Notes under the pieces: generated by a model | The model's input: the letters and a program-made list of their open reading frames with translations, nothing else | The model's database searches: none | Told to the model about the DNA's origin: nothing | Shown: piece by piece, positions 1-11,000 of the stretch | How positions within the stretch are numbered: the stretch's first letter is position 1 | Layout: the number at the start of each line of letters is the position of its first letter | Translations under genes and position numbers: made by a program | Source: Chamaecrista fasciculata | Taxonomy: Eukaryota; Streptophyta; Magnoliopsida; Fabales; Fabaceae | Direction of reading: 5' to 3' | Length of the DNA: 64,000 nucleotides | NCBI GenBank assembly: GCA_003254925.1 | Contig: QANZ01022661.1 | Location: forward strand, 19,704 to 83,703

Positions 1-150
1 GTTTAGATTAATTATCTCATAATTAATCACGGACTGTTATCATAGTAAACATGCTAATAATATGATAACCATTAATTTATCTCCATAAATTAATTGATAT
101 GTTCTCAACATATCTATAAAATGATTGGCCCTAGGGCACAATCTCCAACA
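1..150 (-). mobile_element. Partial Ty1-copia-type LTR, 5' end of the LTR on the minus strand
   Basis: Read on the minus strand, the segment begins TGTTGGAGATTGTGCCCTAG at position 150, the usual start of many plant copia LTRs. It continues AT-rich to the window edge. No internal coding domain is in view, so only the LTR end is supported. The rest of the element, if it exists, lies to the left of the window. Confidence 0.55.
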
Positions 151-720
151 GATGTAGCATAGAGAGACTTCCATATCAAGGCTTATACTCTATGTGAACC
201 ACTATAAATCGTGGTGTCAATCTCTTTATCCCTTAACTCTTTATTATTCCGCATTTTCTCTTTGAGTTAAGTTTTGGAAAAGGTTTTTGATACAAAGAGT
301 TTTGATAAAAGTGTCGTTAAGGAGACAAAACTGTTTTAAGAAAATGAATTGTTTTTAGAGGAAGTGAACTGTCTCTAAGGAAGTGATTTGTTCACTGAAG
401 GAACTGAACACCTGGATAAGACGTTTTCGTGAAGGGACTAAGGTTTTTATATAAAGGAACTGGTTTTTTAGTAAACCTTCTGGTTAAGGAAGTGACTTTG
501 AGTAAGGAACTGTTTTATATATCCAACTCCTTAACAGTTTGCGAAAAGTTTTCAGATCCTATTCACCTCCCTCTAGGATCTCCTTGGTGCATTTTTCCTA
601 ACACACCATTTTTCGAAAAAATTTTCATTAATTTTTCCAAATATTTTTTTATATAAAATTTGGTGGTGACTCCTATTTTTAGTCATTAAAGACATTCTCT
701 GTAATGTCAAGCGTGACACA
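151..720 (+). repeat. Decayed LTR-retrotransposon leader-like sequence
   Basis: The stretch near 655-675 reads AAATTTGGTGGTGACTCCT, which resembles the LTR end plus primer-binding site of plant Ty3-gypsy elements (usual form TTTGGTGGCGACTCC). An LTR-like tract precedes it. No gag or pol domain follows. The 75-residue reading frame at 429-656 has no recognisable features. The call rests on one short motif. Confidence 0.3.
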
Positions 721-1141
721 TATTATTAGAATGTTAGTTAGTAAGGGATTGAGAAAAAATTACCTTATTTTTAATTTTAAATTTAAATATTTAAAGTTTG
801 AAAATATTGACAAATATTTGTCTACATAATAGGCGTTATTTAGATCTAACCCAATTTGACAAACAAGTGGATTAAATTGATTTACGCCATTTAAAACTTG
901 ATTAATTACTTGATATAAATTTAGTTTTTAAATAAATCATAGATAAATGATAATTTCTTATTAATTAAGGATTAAAATCAATTTAATGATAAAATTGTTT
1001 CACTAATAAATATTTTTTTTTACTTTAAAATCTTTTATAATTTAATTTTTCAAATAATAAAAATAAGAGATATTATCTATTGGTGATAATATAGGATTGA
1101 GGATTGATGGGGGGACAAGTGTGCCAACGATGTGGTCTAGT
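721..1141. other. AT-rich intergenic DNA
   Basis: No coding potential, structural RNA or clear repeat boundary seen. Confidence 0.5.
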
Positions 1142-1536
1142 GGAGTGATTTTTAATCCGACGGATGCACTATAATCGGAAACTATCTATCCAACAAGGTG
1201 GCAGGATATCCGTTTCCACTAAACCATGTCGTTGTGGAGTGTGATCTCTATGGGAATGAAAATCCATGGGAGATTTGGGAGAGATTTAGAGATCATGTGG
1301 TTAAACCGGGAAAAGATGAAGACATGTACATGATCACTCGACTCAAGAGAAAGACCCCAAATGGGATAGTGATGAGGAAGGTTGGGGATGGTAGGTGGGA
1401 GGGAGAATCTAAAGAAACACCTATCATACACCCTATCAATTGGCCAATGCATTGGATTCTAAAAGAGGCTTCGCTTTGAGAAGAGCAAAACCCTCCAAGA
1501 TGGAGTTTGGATTATGCACGAATATTCTCTGAGTAA
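1142..1536 (+). pseudogene. NAC-domain transcription factor fragment, frameshifted
   Basis: Three frame-shifted pieces line up in order with the plant NAC DNA-binding domain. GVIFNPTD (from 1142) matches the GFRFxPTDEEL start of subdomain A. Then, in another frame, come KVAGYPFPLN and DLYGNENPWEIW (about 1190-1280), matching subdomain B. TRLKRKTPNGI follows in the position of the RxRKYPNG block. A third frame gives RLRFEKSK and GVWIMHEYSL, matching the WxMHEYRL end of the domain (about 1467-1530). At least two frameshifts and an in-frame stop make it non-functional. The longest open piece is 93 residues at 1198-1479. The similarity stops exactly where the foldback element at 1531 begins. No C-terminal activation region is seen. 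Confidence 0.6.
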
Positions 1537-3137
1537 ACTAGCAAGTCAGTCACTGAATTTTGCAGGCGGTGATAGATAGGTCCCTAAATGGTGCGAAATT
1601 ATAACCCGGTCCCTGAATTTTGCAAACGTTAGACAGTTATGTCCTTCTGTCAGATTGGGGTTACAAAAAAGCTGATGTGGCATTAACGGACGCTGATGTG
1701 TCTCGTTATTTACTGACGTGACCATTATCTGCCACGTCAGCATTCGTTATTCTAAAAAAAATTAGGTGCCACGTCAGTAAATAAATACCACATCAGCTTT
1801 TCCAATAAAAAAAATTTTGAGTTGAGCAATTAGGTACCTGACCCATTCTTATCCCATTATTCTCAATTCCCCCTCTTTTTCATCATCTTCATTCATTTTA
1901 GTCCCAAATCCTCAAAATAAAATTGTAAAGTGTCACAAAACTCTTTCAAATATTCCAATTTAGTCCTTAAAAATATTAAAAACCCTAAACTCCTAAAACT
2001 TAAAAAAAAAAATTAATCTTCATCTTCATCCAATTTAGTCCATAAAAGTATTAAAAATATTAAACCCCTAAACCCGAAAAAGTTAATTTTTTTTTAATCT
2101 TCATCTTCAACTTTCCAATTTAACATAAATCCCTAATTTTTTTTATCCCTAAACTCCCTAATTTTTTTTTCAATCTTCATCTGCATCTTCTTTGTCTTCG
2201 TCTTCTCATCATCTTCGATTTAGGGATTAAAAGTTTTTTAAGGGGCATTCGCCTGAGATTTCACTCGATTTAACGGATCTAGTGAAATCCTTTACGGAGA
2301 AGCGTATTGAAGGGGAAGAAGATAAGGTCGAAATGGATGATCGGTGGTCTGATTTCGAAGAAGAAGATCGTCGATGAGGTTGAAATTGCGTGTAGCCTTG
2401 TCAGAGGGAAGTCGTCTCCGGAGTTCAAACTCTAGAGGGAAGATCGCCGTTAAATCGAAGATGATGAGAAGATGCAGATGAAGATTGAAAAAAAAAATTA
2501 GGGGGTTTAGGGATTAAAAAAATTATGGATTTATGTTAAATTGGGAAGATGAAGATGAAGATCAAAAAAAAAAGTTTTAGAGGTTTAGGGTTTAGGGTTT
2601 TAGGGTTTTTAATATTTTAAGGACTAAATTGAATGAAGATGAAGATTAAAAAAATTAAGTTTTAGGGGTTTAGAGTTTAGGGTTTAAAGTTTTTAATATT
2701 TTTAAGGACTAAATTAAAATGTTTGGAAGAGTTTTGGGACACTTTACAATTTTATTTTGAGGATTTGGGACTAAAATGAATGAAGATGATGAAAAGGAGG
2801 GGGATTGAGAATAATGGGATAAGAATGGGTCAAGGACCTAATTGCTCAACTCGGATTTTTTTTAATGTATATGCTGATGTGGCATTTTATTTCACACATG
2901 GCACCTTTTTTTTTAGAATAACGGATGCTGGCGTGACAGATAACGGCCACGTCAGCAAATAACGAGCCACATCAAACTCTGTTAGTGCCACGTCAGCTTT
3001 TTTGTAAACCCAATCTGACGGAGGGACCTAATTGTCTAACATTTGCGAAATTCGGGGACTGGCTTATAATTTTGCACCATTCAAGGACCTATCTATCACC
3101 GCCTTTAAAATTTAGGGACCAGGTTGCTTGTTTACTC
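1531..3137. mobile_element. 1.6 kb foldback element with roughly 690-bp inverted arms
   Basis: The left arm (1531-2226) is repeated in inverted orientation as the right arm (2450-3137). Both ends begin GAGTAAAC, followed by a GGTCC-CTGAATTTT block and GGCGGTGATAGATAGGTCC. The arms also share CAATCTTCATCTGCATCTTC next to the centre. A 223-bp unique centre (2227-2449) carries a coding-like reading frame. No transposase is present, so it is non-autonomous. I could not find a matching target duplication, so the superfamily is uncertain; long arms and a gene-like centre suit a Mutator-like element. Confidence 0.8.
2240..2377 (+). other. Coding-like fragment captured at the centre of the foldback element
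   Basis: A 45-residue open stretch, acidic towards its end (EGEEDKVEMDDRWSDFEEED), occupies the non-repeated centre of the element and is clearly more GC-rich than the arms. It has no start codon of its own in good context. I do not recognise the parent gene. It may be a captured exon piece, as in Pack-MULEs, or chance. Confidence 0.3.
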
Positions 3138-3500
3138 TTTAAACTATATACAGATTGCAGAGAGAGAAGGATGGAGTCAATGAAGTTTTTGCATTTTTTT
3201 TAATTTTTTATAAAAAAATATTTTATTTTCTTCAATTTTTTCAGAAAATATTTTACCCGCCCAACCCGATCATAACCCGACCTAACCCGAAACCATCGAG
3301 TTATATGGGTTGACGGTCGAGTTCGGGTTACAAAAACTCAATACGTTACTTAGTATATCAACCTGCTCACCCACCTGAACCCGCCCGAACATGACCGCTG
3401 AACACCCTACATGCTCATGTTCACATTGGTGTCCATACTTCATAGGTCAACAACAACGGAGAATCCAAACTAAAAATTTTAAAATACATATAGAACTTTC
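3138..3500. repeat. Intergenic DNA with degenerate ACCCGACC-type repeat
   Basis: Positions 3255-3410 hold repeated acccga/gggtt motifs (cccgcccaacccgatc, aacccgacctaacccg) that fold on themselves. This resembles the subterminal repeats of plant hAT MITEs, but no ends or target duplications were found. Confidence 0.3.
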
Positions 3501-3503
3501 TTA

Positions 3504-4867
3504 GGGCCTGTTTGGGAACCATACATCTCAAACTCATCCTATTTTAATCCTAATCTCAACCTAAAATTAGATGAACAGTCCAGTTTAGGTGTTTGTGTGA
3601 CACATAATCTCATCTCAATCTCATCCAAATCATCATCTCATCTAAATCATCATCCCATTTATCATACATTTACTAATCTACCCCTATTTATATACCTATA
3701 TTTACCTACACTCTAATACAAATATAAAAAAGATAATTAGACAAAATAGTAATTTTACATACCCTCATTTATTACACTTATANTAAAAAAAAGAAAAAAA
3801 TTAATTATCTTCACTTTTATAGGCATTTTCGTCCTCAAAACTATGAGCTCAATTTCCTTGGCTAGTAAAACTATTTTTTGTTTATTTTTTTTCTCAAACT
3901 ATGAAAATAGTTTGATTTTGGTCCTCAAACTATTTGTTGTTCTAAATTCGTGTCCAAATTCATCCGATGATTATGCGCTATATGGATAATGGAGAAATAA
4001 CGGTTATTTTTTTGTTGGGAAAATACACAAGTTTCCATGTGTTTGTTATTTTTCTGGTTCGAATCATGGGTAGCAAAAAAATTGCAATGTTGTTTTGTTG
4101 AGAAAATACAAAGTTATGGACCAAATTGTATATTTAAAATAATTTCCATATTACTTGCATTCTAGTCCCCAAGTTATCATATACACATATTAGGGACCGG
4201 TTCATTGAACCTATACAAATTTATAGACCAAATTGTATTCATTGGACCGGTACAAAGTTATGGACCAAATTGTACATTTACAATAATTTTCCTGTTATTT
4301 TCTTTATATTCAAATTCATAAATGTGCCCCATTATTCATGGCTGGGATTCTCTACGAGCTTTGAATTATCACTCACACATGTTAGGGATTGATTAATTGG
4401 CCGGATACAAATTTATGGACCAAATTGCATTCTCAAAAGAATTTTAATGTTATTTTCATTTTGGCCCATAATCTCATCCAATAGGATGGACCAAAATCCA
4501 TCATCCCATAGGATTGAGAAATCACGCTTTCCAAGATTATCTCATCCCAATATCATCCCAGTCAAACCCCAGTCAAAACCCACCCAAACACCTATCATCT
4601 CATCTCAATCTCCATCTCAACATCATTATTTCATACCATTTCTACCCCTATACAAATTAAAAAAATTCATAATCATATTTCAACCAACCACAATCATTAC
4701 ATACCCTTTTATATAATTTCACACCCTATTATACATCATTTTCTCTCAAACCATCCAAACACCACTACATCATTTCATCTCATCCTAATTTCAACATCAT
4801 CTCATCTCATCTCATAGGTTGAGATTGGATTGAGATTGGATTGAACTAAAAGTTCCCAAACAGGCCC
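3504..4867. mobile_element. Tourist-like (PIF/Harbinger) element with TTA target duplication
   Basis: The termini are GGGCCTGTTTGG on the left and its complement CCAAACAGGCCC on the right, directly flanked by TTA on both sides (3501-3503 and 4868-4870). This is the classic Tourist/PIF-Harbinger arrangement. Subterminal sequence is rich in CATCTCATC repeats. A second layer of inverted 'gtcctcaaactat'-type sequence (about 3825-4440) suggests a nested element. There is a single N at 3783. A truncated copy of the left end lies at 50355-50635. Confidence 0.8.
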
Positions 4868-5158
4868 TTAAATTTTAATTATTATGTAAAAAACACCTTA
4901 AATTACAAGATAGGTTAATTATTTTTTTTAAAAAAAGTTATTTTGTATGAAATAAATTTTATTGAATTTTTTTAAGAAGTTTTTTTAATAAAAATCAGAC
5001 GGTATCCTTCAACCAACACTTAAAGATTTCTTTTTGTAAGATATAAAACATCATATTTAAAAAAAAATCAGTTTCTATCAATTATGCTGAACTTTGTTAA
5101 TATTTTAAGAATAATTTTATTAAATGTATTTGCACTTAATAGTTGATACTTGTTTAAA

Positions 5159-5506
5159 GGCAAAAGTATTAATTTTGTCCCCAAACTTTACATCTACTGT
5201 CAATTTCGTCCCCAATCTTTCACATTTTTGTCAATTTTATCCTTTGACTAACTTCTTTTAATAAGTTAACGACAGACTGCATCCTGTTTTTCAATCTGAG
5301 TTGAGATTTGAGTTTCTTTTTCTATCGATTTTGCATTATATATTGTTAGACACATAGATTTTTTCGTTAATATTTGGCTAAAGTAAGAGCAACGGACAAA
5401 ATTGACGAAAATGTGAAAGATTGGGGACGAAATCGACAGCAAAAAAGATTGGGGATGAAATTGACAACGAGTGTAACGTTTAGGGACGAAATAGGTGCTT
5501 TTGCCC
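5159..5506. mobile_element. 348-bp Mutator-like MITE (family A)
   Basis: Inverted termini start GGCAAAAGTA / GGGCAAAAGCAC and continue with the tract 'GTCCCCAA'. The flanks are TTGTTTAAA (5150-5158) and TTATTTAAA (5507-5515), a 9-bp target duplication with one mismatch. The family recurs in reverse at 39486-39821 and diverged at 61704-62028. There is no coding capacity. Confidence 0.75.
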
Positions 5507-5515
5507 TTATTTAAA

Positions 5516-7189
5516 CTTGTTGCAAATCTTTAATACATTTGAAGGTATTAAAACATAAAAATTATTTTTCAATAAGATCTTCAGGATAAAATGGGAAAAA
5601 AACATTTTTATAAATTAAAAAGTATTTTACATAACAGCAAGATTTAATAAATTTTTCAATATATATTTTTTTCGGTCTGAAGATTTTTTAATATCTTAAC
5701 CATCAAATTAAGAAAGAAAAAGACAAAACAAAATCTGATTAAATAATTAAATGGAGCCGCCTAGTGGTGATGGTCAAAGGAAACAGACTATCTCTATCAA
5801 GGACCGTTTGATTTGCTGACGTGGCCCACGGAATTAAAACGTAAAAAGTAGTAAATGGGTAATTCCCTAGTAGTTGTATTTGTTTAATTATGGGTAAAAC
5901 TTATTATTTGGTCCTTTAGTTTTTCCTGAATCAATGATTTAGTCCCTGAAATATAAAAATAGATAATTCTATTTAGTCCCTCAAACATCATCTATTAGCT
6001 AGTTTAATAATACGAATATTAATTGTTAACGTGAATCAATTAAATGTCAGTGTAGTAAATTAATTAGCTAAAAAATCAAATTTACAACTAGTTTGGATAA
6101 TTGTTTTTAGCTAAAAAGTATTTTTTTAATTAATAAAAAGGGACTTTTGTACATATAGAAACTTGTTTAGAAATTTTACTTTTAGAAAAAGTAGATATTA
6201 AGAAAAAAAGTTAAAATAAAGTTTTTTTTGAAGAAGTTGTATTTTGTAGTTTTCACTTAAAACAATTATAAAAACTATTTTTTTTTTATATTTTTATTAG
6301 TTAAAAGTACTTTAGTTATTTTGCATCCAAACAATTTTAATAATTAAAAGTGTTTTTGTATTATAATATCCAACTATAAAAATAATAGCATTTTAGTTAA
6401 AAAATCTAGTCTAAAAAGTTTTATAAATAAAGTACTTTTTTTTTTGGAAAATTTTCCAAAGGGGCTCCTAAATATGAACTCAAGTACCAATATTTAATTT
6501 TTCTTAGTTTCAGACCACTAAATATGATGAGATTGAGATTGAGACTTTTGTGGCCGTTTTCCCCACATTTACAATTCATATTGGAAAGAAAAAAAATAAG
6601 GCAAAAAAGAAAAAAATAAACCTTAATTGATGAGACAATATTCTTGAACCACAATTGTTGAGATTGCAAAAATTAGGAGATTAAGCGACAAAAATTGAAA
6701 CTGAAATTTATTGTGTCATTCTTCTTACTTTTTGTACATTTGGTATTAATATGTGGTATTTATTGATGATAAATATCTATTTAATAATCATGTCACTAGT
6801 TTAAGTAATACATAATCAAGGACTAAGTACTTGACGTTTGTAATTATTTAGCAAAGATGATTATGAGTAGGGTATGAATAAGGTACTGTGATCCCTAAAT
6901 CTATATACTCGTCGGATAGTCTAATCCCCATACTCTGACCCAAATTCAAAGAGCTTTTAAAATAAATTATTTTTTATTAACATAAATCTTATTTTCATCA
7001 ATATTTTGAATTTATAACTACTAAAAATAAAAATTAAATCATAAATAAGAATTTATTATTACAATATTTTAATATTTATAAAATATTTAATATATATCCT
7101 TACAATTTAATATTTTCTAAAAAAAAATTAAGATATTATAACTTTTATATATAAAAATAAATATTTATTATTATTGGTNTTTTTTAATA
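5516..7189. other. AT-rich intergenic DNA upstream of the PAT gene
   Basis: Long A/T tracts, no recognisable gene, and a single N at 7179. The open frame at 6421-6669 (minus) is low-complexity and unsupported. The region nearest 7189 must contain the PAT promoter; I see no distinctive element. Confidence 0.4.
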
Positions 7190-7517
7190 TATATTCGCGC
7201 TGCAAGAAGAAGAAGAACATCTCCTTCAAAACATGCTTATTTTCTTCTTCACCACCGAATCATGCTTACAAATTTCATAAATCTTGAGATAGCGATAATC
7301 TCGTTCTAAGTTCTAATCATTTCGCATCACTTTCTTTTGAACAAAACCCCTTGATTCTCACAGTGTAGCCATAGATTTTACCCCTCAATCACTAAACAAT
7401 CGAACTCTTTCTGATCCGGTAAGGATTCTGGTAGGATGCTAATGAGATGAAAGCTTCTAAGTTTTGGGTATTCCAATCTTTTTCCTGCCTAGTGTAACGG
7501 TCAGTGCACAGCTATTC
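7190..7517 (+). promoter_or_regulatory. Probable 5' leader of the PAT gene
   Basis: CT/GAA-rich leader-like sequence precedes the start codon at 7518. CCG|GTAAGG near 7417 and a pyrimidine-rich TTTTCCTGCCTAG ending near 7494 could bound a short intron within the leader. This is an inference from splice-like motifs only. Confidence 0.35.
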
Positions 7518-8000
7518 ATGGCAAAGCGCGTGTACGAGGTGTGGAAAGGAAGTAATGTAATGTCCTTTTTCTCTGCTTCTTCTTCTTGGTCTTCTTGTTT
7601 TTCTTTACCACAATTTTAGCTTATAGTGATTGATATTCTATTTGGGTATGGGATAAAATTGTTGGGTTTGTGGGTAAAGTTTGTCGGTCCTGATTTATCA
7701 ACTTGAAGGAGAGAAAATGTTAACTTTGTTTATATTTTGGTCTTATATGTCACTTGAGATTATGTGTTTTGGGAATTCTATTTTGAATAAACTGTTCCCT
7801 CCCTTCCTTTGTGTTTGTTTCTGTGCTGTTTAGTTGGTGGGTTTGTCTTCTGCCTGAATTTCTCAGTAACCAGAGGTCACCTTGGCCATGTTTCATGAGT
7901 TAGTGGGAAATAGAAATGAATGAATCTACTTGAGTCGATACTATTTCTGATCTTAGCTGTGGTTGTTTTCTACTTCACTATAAATTAGTCTGCTGGTCTT
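7484..8000 (+). repeat. Tandem duplication around PAT exon 1, first copy
   Basis: This segment and 8370-8983 are diverged direct repeats. Shared blocks in order are TTCCTGCCTAGTGTAAC, CAGTGCAC, CATGGCAAAG, GGTCTTC, TTTTGAATAAA, TGTTCCCTCC, CTCAGTAACCA and TACTATTTCTGA. This copy carries the functional-looking first exon. Confidence 0.75.
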
Positions 8001-11000
8001 GTCCTTATTAATAAGGAAAATAGGTCAGAAGTAGTACTTTACCATTTATGACCATTCTATTTAATCTATCTGTTGGGCTCAACTTGGCGAGTTGCTTTCT
8101 CTTTTGGTATAATAACTAATGAAAGTGTAAAAGTTGACAAATTTGATGTTCTAGTTTTATCAGATCTTCTCCGCCAGATGCATCTTTAATTTTGGATGAA
8201 GGGCAAACTTGAAATGGTGAACAGGCTGTGAAGTATAGTGAGTTTGAGAGCTGGCAATTTTCTGTTTGCCTCTTAGTATTTAAACAGTGAGGACTAGCTA
8301 AGCTTTTGAGCTCCTTCTCTCGCTCTTTTCTAGTCTTGTAACAATCTTTGGTTTGCTATAATGCTTAGTTTCCTGCCTAGTGTAACAGACAGTGCACTGC
8401 TCTTCATGGCAAAGAGCGTGTACAAATTCTGGAAAGTGTCCCTTTTTCTTCTTCTTCTTCTTCTTCTTCTTCTTATTGGTCTTCAACACAACTTTGAGTT
8501 ATACTGCTTGATATTCCACCTGGGTGTGCGTTTGATTTGTTGTGGCTGTGGGAAAGTTTATGGGTCCTGGTTGAATCTAGTCATTGGTTTGAACTTGAAC
8601 GCAGTTTTGATTGTTGAAGAATTAAACATAAGAGAGAGAGAAACTAAACCTCATTTTTATGGTCTTACATGATTTTCAAATAAATAAACTGTGTGTGCTG
8701 AATGAGTGATGTGAGGTTATGGATTTTGGGTATTATATTTTGAATAAATTGTTCCCTCCATATATTCTTCTGTCTTTCTATTCTTTTATCAGTTGTGTTT
8801 GTCTGAGTCAGTGGGTCTGTGTTCTTCCTGACTTACTCAGTAACCAAACAGAACCATGATAGAGTTTCATGAGTTTGATGAGAATAGAAATTAATGAATT
8901 TATTTAATTCTATACTATTTCTGAACAATTACTGATTTTGGCTGTGGTTGCTTATACTTAACTATGAAGTATGCTGCTGGTTTTCTGATTTCTCTACTCT
9001 TAGCAAGTTTGCAAATTTTTTTCTCCATCTTTGGTTCCTAAAGATTGGTATAATCCTTCATAAGCTTTATTCCTTGCCTCAGCCATAGTCTTCTTAACAT
9101 CTCTATTAGCTATCTTATAGTTGTCCCAACTTACATTATTTCTGGATGCTTGGTATTCTTTATAGTAGTCTCTCTTAACCTTAATCTTACTTTGTACACT
9201 TGCATCCCACCACCAGGATTCTTTCCCCTTTGTCCAACACCTCTTGATATACCTAATGATTTTGTTGCAACGGTGCTAATGCCTTCAGCCTCCGTGTTCC
9301 GCATGTTATTTGCATCTCCTTGTACTTCCCAATCCGTCTCTTCAAACATCCTTCTTTTGAAGATCTCTTGTGATTGTCCTTTTAGCTTCTACCACCTTAT
9401 TCTGGGACTTGGTTTTTAATTTTTCCTTCCGACTCTTCTCTGAACATGAACATCCATAAACAAGACCCCATGTTCAGTAGTTAGAGTCTCTCGGGAATAA
9501 CTTTGCAATTGGTACAAAGTGTTCTATCTGATTTCCTTACCCTAAAGAAATCAATTTGGGAACATGATGCTCCACTTTTATATGTAAAAAGATGCTCTGT
9601 TCTCTTTTTAAAACATGTGTTTGCTATAGTGAGGTTAAAAGCTATGGCAAAATCCAATATTGTTTTACCCTTTGCATTATCTTCTCCAAAGCCATAATCG
9701 CCTTGATAATCTTTGTATCCTCTAGCTTCACTCCCCAAATGTCCATTTAGCTACTGCCTAGTTTAGTTTGCAAAAAATGTAAATAATTAGGTGATTTATC
9801 TTATATAAGCATTGTGGAGAGTTACTGCAAAATTCCACCACTTTGTTAAGACACTTGTTTCTTTTGAAGAGTGATATGTGATAAAGATCTCAGTTGCTGT
9901 TGTTTAAATTATTTTGGTGTCACATTACAGGATTGAGCCGGGTAGAGGTTTCCATGCTATGCTTTGTATAATGTTGAGTTTTGTTTTGTTGTACAATAAG
10001 AAAGTTGATATCAAGAACCATTGATTGCAAGATAAATGACAAGTTTGCACCAAAATTCTAGAATCAAGCGAATTTAATGCTTGGAATTTTAATCCATGCA
10101 TATTAGAGTTAGCATATAAACGTCTTTTGATATAACTTTTTAATGACCAATCTCATGTTAATTAAATGCTACTTGATTGCTAATGTTCCCAAAATACTTC
10201 TAATCTAGCTAAAATATGTCTGTACTATTATGGAGTTGCTACCCTTATCCTAGGCTTCATTAAGAGTTCTTTCTAAACTGCAACCATACAGTTTTTGTTT
10301 CGACATTGTGTAATTATATCGCACAAAAATTGCATGTGTAGGAGTTAATTTATGTTTGATTAAGCTGGAAACTGTGCCTTTTAATGTTTTGCAGGTCAGT
10401 GTTTGAAATGGTATGTTATGATTCTGCCAAAGTTATAAGGATTAGGAGCAATCTCCTAAATGTTAAACATAGTCAATTATAAGTAAAATTTATAAACATC
10501 CACTCCAAAACACTTAGAATGTTGTCATTTTACTCTGCGAAATCCTTGTACCAAACTTATTTTCTTTCAAAAGCCTATAAACATAGAGTTTTATTATCTT
10601 TGTTTTCTCTCATTGTTAAACCTTTCATGAATTTTGCTTTTTAATGGCCTAAGCTCTATTTTACTCTTGAGAGAGAGAGAGAGAGAGTATCATATAAAAC
10701 CTAAAAAGTTTGACAATTGGAGATATTAAATATACTTTCAAGACCAAAATGTAGTGTTGACTGTTGATCTTTTCTAACCATCGTTATCATTAGTGAGCTA
10801 TAGAGATTTTGGATTTTGTAGTTGACGCATTCTGATCCTAGTCATTATGGTTGGCAGGCAGAAGACCATAATGAGATATTAAAATTTAAATATACTTTCA
10901 AAACACAAATATTGTTCAATGGTTGGACTACAAATAAATTTGTGATTTGGGTGTTTCATGTTGTGTTTAATGGTAGACTAAATAGATGATTACTAAGTCG

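Noticed and set aside
8361-8672. 103-residue frame starting near the duplicated PAT exon
   Set aside because: Its leucine run comes from a CTT microsatellite, and its frame does not follow the ATG of the duplicated exon into anything conserved.
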